Source: Baffinella frigidus
Taxonomy: Eukaryota; Cryptophyceae; Cryptomonadales; Baffinellaceae
Reading direction: 5' to 3'
Assembly (NCBI GenBank): GCA_026770585.1
Contig: MU646336.1
Location: forward strand, 630,881-642,311
Length of the DNA: 11,431 nt
Part shown: positions 1 to 6,900 of the stretch, piece after piece
Layout of the letters: each line of letters opens with the position of its first letter
How positions within the stretch are numbered: the stretch's first letter is position 1
The notes under the pieces: generated by a model
The model's input: the letters and a program-made list of their open reading frames with translations, nothing else
The model's database searches: none
What the model was told of the DNA's origin: nothing
Program-made: the position numbers and the translations under genes

Positions 1-84
1 GGGGGGGGGGGGGGGGGGGGGAGAGAGAGATAGAAAGAGAGATAGCGAGAGATAGCGAGAGAGAGAGGGGGAGAGAGAGAAAGA
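1..84. repeat. Poly-G run followed by GA-rich simple repeat
   Basis: The window opens with 21 consecutive G and then purine-only GA/GATA-like sequence to about position 84. It is low-complexity DNA. Because the homopolymer lies at the very edge, it could be a contig end or sequencing artefact as easily as a real microsatellite. No coding signal is visible. Confidence 0.9.
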
Positions 85-102
85 CCCCGCCCTGCCTCTC
101 AG

Positions 103-238
103 CTCTGCCTGCGTAAAACTGTGCCATAAAACACAGTTAGAGCTGAAATTCCAGTACAAAAGATTGTTTCAGGTGATTTTTTGTAGTAGACGCACTGGAA
201 TGCTTTTATGACGAGCCCAGTTTTACTCAGGTAGGCAA
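103..238. mobile_element. Degenerate copy of the 113-bp inverted-repeat family (MITE A)
   Basis: The left end CTCTGCCTG and the right end, which resembles GAGCC..GTTTTACTCAGG, match the termini of the better copy at 297-409. The interior keeps only short pieces (such as CCAGTACAAAAG). It is longer (about 136 bp) and much diverged, so its boundaries are approximate. I infer an old copy of a non-autonomous element; no coding sequence is present. Confidence 0.45.
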
Positions 239-296
239 GCCTCCGACTATTCGAGACGCTCCTTCTGAAACAGCCGCGGTGCTACTGGCCCTCTAA

Positions 297-409
297 CTCT
301 GCCTGGGTTTTATTCTGGCTCGCCCTTCAAAACATTTAAGCGCATAAATCCAGAACAAACAGGCGAACGGAAAGCCTTTAGGATGAGCCAGAGTAAAACT
401 CAGGCAGAG
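297..409. mobile_element. 113-bp terminal-inverted-repeat element (MITE A, best copy)
   Basis: The terminal inverted repeats are 25 bp each (297-321 and 385-409). Each begins CTCTGCCTG on its own strand, and they differ at 2 positions. The element has no ORF. Related copies, whole or truncated, occur at 103-238, 1876-1978, 8288-8399 and 8633-8690, and one starts at 11424 and runs off the window. Size, inverted repeats and repetition fit a miniature inverted-repeat transposable element. No target-site duplication is obvious, so the superfamily cannot be stated. Confidence 0.8.
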
Positions 410-540
410 CGAGGCTGTGCTACCGGCCCAGATTCCAGAAAATGAAGTTTTATGCTATCTTAGGCCTGAATGGTATGCCAAGATGGCCTACCCATCTTGG
501 CTACTGCCATGTGCTTACCACCCTGCTTTCGCGTCCGGAA

Positions 541-745
541 CCCAAAACCCTCAACCCCAAACCGCACAGCCTAACCCCTAAACCCTAAACCCTGAACCCC
601 AAACTCCACACCCTAAACCCTACACCATAAACCCAACACCCTAAACCCTAAACCCTAATCCCCAAACCCCACACCCCAAACCCTAAACCCCACACCCTAA
701 CCCCTGCACCCTGCACCCTAAATCCCAAACCCTAATCCCTCGTCC
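541..745 (+). repeat. Degenerate telomere-like heptamer tract (CCCTAAA/CCCCAAA/CCCACAC)
   Basis: C-rich heptamers of the plant/algal telomere type, heavily mutated (CCCTAAA, CCCCAAA, CACACCC). The variation and internal position argue against a real chromosome end. It sits between MITE A and the first copy of the 47-bp direct repeat and contains no gene. Confidence 0.85.
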
Positions 746-762
746 GTAAAGCAGCGCCTGCT

Positions 763-989
763 GAGCAGGTCTATACGGGGGGTTCGAAGCGCGTCATCAC
801 CCCCCCGCCACTCGGTGGGCTTCCACGGTTTCGGATCTGAGTTTGGGTGTGGATTCTGGGGTGTTACGTGACCAAATTTACTCCAGAAAATCCTTGAAGT
901 CAATTTTTTTTGGCAAACCTCGTTTGTAACGTACCGCATCTGGAGCAGGTCTATACGGGGGGGACGAAGCGCGTCATCGCCCCCCCGCC
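763..989. repeat. 47-bp direct repeat, two copies (763-809 and 943-989)
   Basis: Two same-strand copies start GAGCAGGTCTATACGGGG, run through GAAGCGCGTCATC, and end in a run of C followed by GCC. They differ at only a few positions and are 180 bp apart start to start. The minus-strand reading frame across them is open but has no recognisable domain, and I judge it fortuitous. The intervening 133 bp are not repeated elsewhere in the window. Confidence 0.8.
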
Positions 990-1346
990 CTACCTCACCG
1001 AGGGATACATGTACCCTCCCGCCCCACTTTTTTAGGTCTTTTAGGTTTTGATTTCTCCCAGCATAGCCCGACACCACAGAAAGGATCTGCAGGGAACGCG
1101 TGTCTGCTTTCGGGTCCTGTGAGGACTATCCGGGGATAGGGCCGCCTCGGCTGACGTTGGAGCCATTGGCTAGAGAGCGCCTGGATTAGTCCTCTCAACC
1201 CTCCGCCCCCCTCCACCGTGGGTGCTCCCAAGTGGCGTTGTGGATGTTTTTGCAGGTAGGTGGGACGATGTTGTATTTTTGGCCTCACTCAGTGTCCCCG
1301 GGGTGGCATCCAGGGAGAGGCCCGCGACTCTTGACTGATTTTGTAC
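990..1346. other. No recognisable gene (GC-rich unique sequence)
   Basis: Unique-looking sequence of moderate to high GC. A good donor-like sequence, GCAG then GTAGGT, is present near 1253-1262. The frames leading into it are short or interrupted and match nothing I recognise, so no exon is called. Open frames on the minus strand here are under 100 codons and show no domain. Confidence 0.5.
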
Positions 1347-1476
1347 GGAAACTGACTTAATTTAAACTGGTGGATTTCTATGACAATTACCACACGTTAG
1401 CTTCAATATTACTAGACAAGGTCGTTCTGTGAAGTAAATTTCATTACCGAAATGTTTTAGATTAAATCAGTTTTCC
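1347..1476. mobile_element. 130-bp inverted-repeat element carrying a nested 68-bp element
   Basis: Its ends are about 20-bp imperfect inverted repeats: 1347-1366 starts GGAAACTGACTTAATTTAAA, and 1456-1476 is its diverged complement. The middle (1378-1446) is itself a member of the 68-bp inverted-repeat family described at 8487-8554. The outer pair may be a separate element into which the 68-bp element jumped, or subterminal repeats of a larger relative. No coding capacity. Confidence 0.6.
1378..1446 (+). mobile_element. 68-bp inverted-repeat element (MITE B), diverged copy
   Basis: The right end GTGAAGTAAATTTC matches the MITE B terminus GTGTAGTAAATTTC. The left end matches at 11 of 14 inner positions. 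The internal ATATTACT lies 28 bp from the left end, exactly as in the copy at 8487. Orientation is the same as at 8487-8554. It is the oldest-looking copy. Confidence 0.6.
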
Positions 1477-1875
1477 TATGAGATAAGACGTGATCCTGGT
1501 GGTAAGCCTGCCCGGTTTTGTTCCCGGGGCTCTCGTCACACACAACCAACGCCAGGCTTCGGCGGCGTTGCCCGCGGACAGGCCTGGTTTCGGGTTGAGG
1601 GTTTTCGTGTAGGGCTGATGGGTGAGGCCGAAGCAGGCATCGTTGTCAACTCTTATGTGTCAACTTTTGTCACCGTTGTCACCTTTCGTACCTTTGTCAC
1701 TTTGGTGTAGAAACGGTACCATTTTCAGCTCTCGAACTGTCTCGATCTTGCATGCTGAAGGGTTGATCGGTGCCCGAGGACAGGCCGAATCGATGGTGGT
1801 ACGCGCCAGTTAGGAAGCTGTTCGGGATCCGTCCTCCGCGTAACGATCATGAGCAGGTTCCCCCCTCTCTCCCTC
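1477..1875. other. No recognisable gene
   Basis: About 400 bp with only short open frames. At 1644-1707 there are loose repeats of TTGTCAC/TTGTCAA motifs. A 63-codon plus-strand frame starting at 1622 has no domain, poor codon character compared with the exons further right, and no splice context, so I do not call it. Confidence 0.5.
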
Positions 1876-1978
1876 TTTTGTATTCTGGTTGTCCTCAAGG
1901 CTTTCTATTCGTCCTTCTGTACTGAATTTATGTTCTTAAATACTTGTAAGGGCGAGCCAGAATAAAACTTAGGCAGAG
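1876..1978. mobile_element. MITE A copy, truncated at its left end
   Basis: The interior (GGCTTTCTATTCG.., TGTACTGAATTTATGTTCTT) and the right terminus GAGCCAGAATAAAACTTAGG align with MITE A at 297-409. The outer left terminal repeat is lost or replaced by pyrimidine-rich sequence; only TATTCTGG remains. No ORF. Confidence 0.7.
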
Positions 1979-2345
1979 CTGATTATCCCCTCTCTCGCTC
2001 TCGTACATCTCTTGACTTTGCTCCCTAGCTTTCTTGACTGAGCATGCCATCTCTCCCTGGTACCCCTCTCTCGACTAAACAGTGCAGGTTTCGTACCGGG
2101 AACGTCTTTAAACCGTGCAGTGCAAGCCCCACTCGACGTAGCCGACTCTTCTCAAGTTGACATGCTGGGTTCGCTGCTCAAATTTGTCAACTTTGCAGCA
2201 GAAGACAGCCTGGGCTCACCAAATTCGTCAGCCCAAATAGACAGAGACATAGCTAGGACTCGTCAGGGTGTTGTGCGCGTGGATTGGATCCAACGAGAGG
2301 TTCAGGAGAGGTTCAGCCTAGAGGTTTCGGGCGTGTCAGTTCAGA
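1979..2345. other. Unassigned stretch; weak 87-codon open frame at 2120-2383
   Basis: The 2120-2383 plus-strand frame would encode an 87-residue peptide starting MQAPLDVADSSQ. It has no domain, signal peptide or membrane segment that I recognise. Its codons do not show the strong C/G third-base preference of the exons downstream, and its 3' end runs into a tandem repeat unit. I leave it as a possible but unsupported exon. The first 100 bp are pyrimidine-rich. Confidence 0.35.
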
Positions 2346-2449
2346 GGGGGCAGTTTAAGTCGCCAGAGTCGTCCCACAAGTGACGGGTCCTGCCTTATGT
2401 TCCGGCGTTTGAGCTATTGACAGGAACTGCTGTGTGCAGGTGTTTGGGC

Positions 2450-2607
2450 TATTTTATCTCAGAAAACGAGTTCTAAAACTCGTTTTCTTAAGTCAATTCC
2501 CCTACAAATTTGTCAAGTTATGCGGAAAGTAAAGAATAAGTTGACGAATTCGTAGGGGAATTGACTTAAGAAAACGAGTTTTAGAACTCGTTTTCTGAGA
2601 TAATATT
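2450..2607. mobile_element. 150-bp foldback element with TATT target duplication
   Basis: The element spans 2454-2603. Its arms 2454-2516 and 2541-2603 are 63-bp inverted repeats with only 2 differences, around a 24-bp spacer. Each arm also contains its own small palindrome (AAAACGAGTT, 4 nt, AACTCGTTTT). TATT flanks both sides (2450-2453, 2604-2607). The two sister tandem-repeat units show the uninterrupted sequence GGGCTATTGGGCGCC (near 2747 and 2946), so the insertion and its 4-bp duplication can be read directly. The near-identical arms suggest a recent insertion. It is non-autonomous with no ORF. Confidence 0.92.
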
Positions 2608-2785
2608 GGGCGCCAGCGGGCCTTCAGAAGGGACAGTTTCATCCTGCTAGAGTCGTCACAAGAGTGACAGGATATGCCGTGTGTGTTATCTTCTTCTTTG
2701 TTACTCTCGATACAGGTCTTGATGAGGCCCGTGTGTGCAGGTGTGTGGGCTATTGGGCGCCAGCGGGCCTGCATTCTCTGAATGC

Positions 2786-2823
2786 CCCCATCCGAAGGCC
2801 CATTGGTGGACCTTCAGATGGGG
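2786..2823. repeat. Short hairpin inside tandem unit 2
   Basis: Arms 2786-2802 and 2807-2823 pair over 17 bp with two mismatches around a TTGG loop. It straddles the junction of the second and third tandem units and is found in neither sister unit in full. Its role is unknown; it may be a small inverted insertion. Confidence 0.6.
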
Positions 2824-2990
2824 ACAGTTTCAGTCTGCTAGGGTCTTCTCACAAGTGATAGGACCTGCCGTGTGTCTATGGCCCTACGGTGGCACTAGGA
2901 GTGAGGACGGCTCCTTATGCGCGAGGTACCCCTTGCAGGTGTTTGGGCTATTGGGCGCCAGCGGGCCTTCATTCTACGCTACGGGCACGC

Positions 2991-3356
2991 AGGTCTGAAC
3001 CGTTTATTTGACCTACGCGGGAGGACCTACGCGGGAGGGCTCAACCTTTGAAAAATTCTCAACATAATTATTTATAAAAAAATGTACTGGGGATGGTTCA
3101 TTTTTGGAGAGAATGATTGGAAATAATTGAGTTTGACTGGGAAGGTTAGAGCATGTGGAGGCAAACCTGAGCCCCACGTGACCCTCCGCCCCCCGCTGGC
3201 TTCTCGCAACCAAACTTGCTTCACTGCACAGAAGGTTCATGCTAGTAAGGCTGGGGGTTGAATGCGGCATTCTTCTTTTCTGAACCATTTTGAGGGGTGA
3301 CGATGCCGCAACACGCGCACCATGCCCCCCGCCTCCAGGGATCCATCCTCTACTGA
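2991..3356. other. No recognisable gene; 14-bp tandem duplication at 3010-3037
   Basis: GACCTACGCGGGAG occurs twice in tandem (3010-3023, 3024-3037). The rest is AT-rich, then GC-rich unique sequence. A 91-codon minus-strand frame (3013-3288) has no domain and no splice context that I can support. Confidence 0.5.
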
Positions 3357-3516
3357 ACGCAGTACGGACTTCGAAGGGATTTTGAATAACCCCTAAGCGA
3401 TGAGACCTAGGACCCTACGGTAGGCAACCCGTAGGGACTTACGGGGGTTCCTACGGATAAGGTAATGGAAACTCGGGCACTGAGTGCCCGAAAACCCCTT
3501 CGTAGCCCTCTGTGTA
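3357..3516 (+). mobile_element. 160-bp inverted-repeat element (MITE D), copy 1
   Basis: The left end is near CGGACTTCGAAGGG and the right end CCCTTCGTAG..CTGTGTAG; they are imperfect inverted repeats of about 20 bp. The interior has TGAATAACCCCTAAGCGAT, CCTACGGTAGG, GGTTCCTACGGATAAGG and a hairpin CGGGCAC/GTGCCCG (3475-3491). The same element recurs at 5131-5291 and 5512-5616. No ORF. It lies upstream of the first exon-like sequence. Confidence 0.78.
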
Positions 3517-3526
3517 GTCCCCTGGT

Positions 3527-3846
3527 TTCTTGACGTCATCCACATGGGCGGGCGATCTGGTTCTCCTAGCTCGCCTCTGAAGGACTCCCAGTCACACGCC
3601 CGCCTCCGGAAGATTGATCAAGTCAACCTTACTCGTAAGTTAACTTGGCATTGCTCTTAAGTTGCTGGGTACGGCGCAGGCGATCTGGTTCGTGAGCACG
3701 CTGCTCCTGACGGGCGGCTATGGCGGGATTGAATCAATACTAAAGGTCCCAACGGTCCTAACGGTGGCGCTCCCGGGGCGGATGGGCAGGCGATTTGGAA
3801 ACGATGAACCATTCCCCTGGTTTCCTGACGTTGTAAATATGGGCAG
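3527..3846 (+). repeat. Repeated exon-1 acceptor and start fragments
   Basis: Sequence like GGGCRGGCGATMTGGTTC, which leads into exon 1, occurs at 3546-3563 and 3784-3797, and in a longer form at 3675-3745, before the full version at 3841. The flank CCCCTGGTTTCYTGACGT is also duplicated (3519 and 3813 regions). These are partial tandem copies of the exon-1 start plus its upstream intron. Confidence 0.7.
3680..3745 (+). CDS. Alternative or relic copy of exon 1
   Basis: After a GCAG acceptor the frame reads AIWFVSTLLL, identical to exon 1, then diverges to TGGYGGIESILK before an AAG|GTCCCA donor-like site. It is 66 nt against 75 nt in exon 1 and stays open. It could be a mutually exclusive alternative first exon or a decayed duplicate. 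The identical N-terminal half against an unrelated C-terminal half favours a partial duplication. Use in mRNA is unknown. Confidence 0.35.
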
Positions 3847-3921
3847 GCGATATGGTTCGTGAGCACGCTGCTCCTGGCGGCGAACGTCTCGATGATCCAG
3901 AAGATCCTCCGCGACCTTCTT
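3847..3921 (+). CDS. Exon 1 (25 residues, hydrophobic helix)
   Basis: Starts after GGGCAG. It reads AIWFVSTLLLAANVSMIQKI then LRDLL, and ends before GTCCCT. The first half could be a membrane segment or a buried helix; the second is amphipathic. The frame stays open into the pyrimidine-rich intron, so the 3' end is chosen because the downstream sequence becomes a tandem pyrimidine repeat and phase 0 fits exon 2. A shorter copy lies at 4239-4295. Confidence 0.55.
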
Positions 3922-6900
3922 GTCCCTGGCTACCTCCGCCTCCTCTCCTTCCTCCCGTCGCTTTTGGTGCATGCCCGCCCCCTCCCGTTACTCCCCGCTT
4001 TCTTGGTGCGTACCCTCCCCCTCTCCTTCCTCCCGTCGCTCTTGGTACCTCCGCCTCCTCTCCTTCCTCCCGTCGCTTTTGGTGCATTCACCTCCCATAA
4101 ATAGATACATAGATGCATAGATACATGGATGCATAGATCATCTCCTTCTTCTCCTTCCTATCCGTCCTCTCCTTCCTCCCCCTCCTCTCGCCCTGTCTGG
4201 TGCATTCTCCTCCCATGAATAGACACCAGGTTGATAGACGCTGCTCCTGGCGGCGAACGTCTCGATGATCCAGAAGATCCTTCGCGACCTTCTTGTTCCT
4301 GGCTACCTCCGCCTCCTCTCCTTTCTCCCCTCCCTCTTGGTACCCCCGCCTTCCTTTAGGGTTTCGGGTTTAGGGTTTAGGGGTTGGGGTTTGCGACTCC
4401 GAGAGCTCTCTCCTCCCCTTTTTAGGTGCATCCGACAAGGTCCTCCCCCCCCCCTTCTCCTTTCTTCCCTCGTTGGTGCATTCACCTTCCACACATACAA
4501 ACTGGTTTGATAGACCGGTTGAGAGAAGAGTGTGATACCAACAGCCCGCTGTTCTCCTATTCACGTGCATCCGTGGAGTCATCCTGGGGCAATGTGCGGC
4601 GCGTGACCGGGCCCAGGCCCATGCTGAGCATGCAGTGCCTCCCCTGAGAGGAGCTTGTGTAGCCAGATCGCAACCAACCCGACCAGCATCCCTAAAATCT
4701 AAACTTTGACTTAAACCCTACACCCTGAAACCCTAAACCCTACACCCTGAATCCTGAAACCCAATCCCCCAACACCAAACACCCAACACCCAACACCCAA
4801 CACCCAACACCCAACACCCAACACCCAACATCCAACACCCAACACCCAACACCCAACACCCAACACCCAACACCCAACACCCAACACCCAACACCCAAAC
4901 CCAAAACCTCAAACCCCAAACCCCACACCCCAACCCCCATACTTCAACCTCAAACCCCAAAAAACAAACCCCAAACCCCAAACCCAAAAGATCCTGTGGA
5001 TGATGCCGGAGATCGTGCTTCGACTCAGCTACGCGACTTCGACGGAGCGGTTTCTCAACCTGCCCCTCCTCCGGGAGACAGTGCACACCCACAACCGCGA
5101 CCTCTTCATCAAGGGCCTCACAGGTGAGTCCAAATCTTGAATAACCCCTAAGGATCTTGAATAACCCCTAAGCGATAAGGCATACGACCCTACGGTAGGT
5201 AACCCGTAGGAACATAGGGGGGTTCCTACGGATAAGGTAACGGAAACTCGGGCATTTCCTGCCCGAAATTCCCTTCGTAGCCCGCTGTGTGGAGCGGTTC
5301 CTCGACATGCTCCTCCTCCGGGAGACAGTGCACACCCACAACCGCGACCTCTTCATCAAGGGTCTTACAGGTTCGGTATGGTCCGTTAGGAAAGTACTTA
5401 GGCGACTAGACATGGTCCCTTAGTAAACCAGTTAGGCGATCAGATAGGCCCCTTGGTAAACGACCACAACCGCGATCTCTTCATCTTGATCAAGGGCCTT
5501 ACAGGTGAGTCCACACAGCGGACTTCGAAGGGATCTTGAATAACCCCTAAGCGATATACGAACCTACGGTAGGTAACCCGCAGGGACATAGGAGGGTTCC
5601 TACGGATAAGGTAACGTCTTCATCAAGGGCCTGACAGGTTGGGTATAGCCCCTGGCCGTCCTCACCTGAACCGGTTAGTTATGGTCCCGTAGTAAACCAA
5701 TTAGGTGATTAGTTAGGCCCCTTGGTAAACGAATAGGTGGTTGATTTTTCAAGGGGTTCACTGGCGCTCTCCCCTTGTCGTCCTCACCTGAACCCCACAC
5801 CATGAACCCTAAACCCTGAACCCTAAACCCCCCGTTCGACGACCGACCGACCGCGACCTGTTCATTAAGGGGCTCACAGGTTCGCTATGGTGTGTTAGTA
5901 AACCAGTTAGGCGATTAGTTATGGCCCCTTAGTAAACAAATTAGGTGATTAGATAGGCCCCTTGGTAAATGAATAGGCGAAGGGGGCTCACAGGTTAGGT
6001 ATGGTCCCTTAGTAACCCAATTAGGCTGATATGATCGCCTAATTGGTTTACTAAGGGACCGTAACTAATTCCCGTTTGTGATTTCGAGGGCATCGTCCTC
6101 AGCCACGCGGCCTCTTCATCAAGAGGATACACCATAAACCCTGAACCCTGAACCTTAAACCCCAAAGGCGCGCGCCCCTTGCCATCCTCACCTAAGCCCC
6201 ACACCATGAACCCTGAACCCTAAATCCTGCAAACTGAACCCTGAACCCTAACCCCTCCGCGCGATAACCGATCGACCGCGACTTTCACGGAAGAGAAAAC
6301 ATTGTGGCTGGGCTGGGCTCCATCCAGCCACCATGTAATCCCTTTCGTGAAATTTCGTGGAAGTTATTACGAATAAACAGTGTGTGTTATTACGAATAAG
6401 CGTTTATTACGAACAAACGCTCTGTTTCTTCACCGGGGCGCGGCAGGCGTCCTCACAGCGTTCATAATGTTCAGGGTTTAGGCTTACAGTTCGTTCCTAG
6501 GGTTCAAGGTTTAGGTTTAGGGCTCCCCAATGCGATCACCGATGGACCGTGGCACCCGGCAGACATCTTCACCGCCGGTGACGGAACATGACAAGGCAGT
6601 CACCTCGGACAGTTGGCTTCGGCGTCCGCGTGACCGGTCACGCGGGCGCTCACGAGCCTGCCGGCGGGGCTGTTCCACGATGGACCGAGGCACGCGGCAG
6701 ACATCTTCACCGCATTCCTAGGGTTCAGGGTGTTGGCTTGGGGATTTCCCACGCCATAACCGACCGACCGACCGCGGCGTGGCACGTCGCAGGCATCTAC
6801 ACAGCGTTCGACGGGGTTAGGTTTCGGGTATACTCACACGATAACCGGCCGATCGACTGAGTGTGGCACACGGCCGGCATCTACGCATCGTTTCTAGGGG

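Larger units (their letters stand above)
2346..2990 (+). repeat. Three diverged tandem repeat units (about 130-190 bp each)
   Basis: Units begin near 2346, 2631 and 2821. Each has a GGRCAGTTT start, a block like CTGCTAGAGTCGTC..CACAAGTGA..GG.CCTGCC, then GCAGGTGTKTGGGCTATT and GGGCGCCAGCGGGCC. Unit lengths differ through internal insertions. The first is interrupted by the 150-bp foldback element at 2454-2603. Short open frames across the units are unremarkable and not called. Confidence 0.75.
5371..6060 (+). repeat. Minisatellite (about 33-36 bp) interspersed with exon-2 tail fragments
   Basis: Units like TATGGTCCCTTAGTAAACCA followed by GTTAGGCGATTAG recur at about 5372-5460, 5650-5740, 5885-5976 and 5999-6060. 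Between them lie exon-2 tail copies: 5465-5504 (with a 6-nt insertion TTGATC), 5617-5635, 5848-5879 and 5981-5993. Most end ..ACAG followed by G(T)T, like the true donor. No independent coding function. Confidence 0.8.

Noticed and set aside
781-800. tRNA T-loop-like GGTTCGAAGC
   Set aside because: No acceptor stem or anticodon arm can be paired around it, and it belongs to the 47-bp repeat.
718-1077. Minus-strand 119-codon frame
   Set aside because: It is made largely of the 47-bp direct repeat, with internal peptide repetition (RGGDDALR) explained by that repeat. No domain and no splice context.
1186-1262. Upstream exon ending at GCAG|GTAGGT
   Set aside because: The donor is good, but the frames are short, there is no clear acceptor, the peptide is unfamiliar and there is no supporting duplicate.
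2120-2383. Plus-strand 87-codon frame as a gene
   Set aside because: No recognisable domain, codon use unlike the exons, and its end lies in a tandem repeat unit. Kept only as an unassigned note.
3718-4118. Minus-strand Gly/Arg-rich frames opposite exon 1 and the pyrimidine tract
   Set aside because: Low-complexity purine-strand translation (MHQKRREEGEE, GGRRGGG) produced by pyrimidine repeats, in several overlapping frames.
4706-4989. CRISPR-like array
   Set aside because: The repeat unit is 7 bp in direct contact, with no spacers, in a eukaryotic intron.
4733-5092. Minus-strand 119-codon frame with GVGCWVL repeats
   Set aside because: It is the CACCCAA heptamer array read on the other strand. 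A 7-bp repeat without stops gives long open frames by itself, and it overlaps the well supported exon 2.
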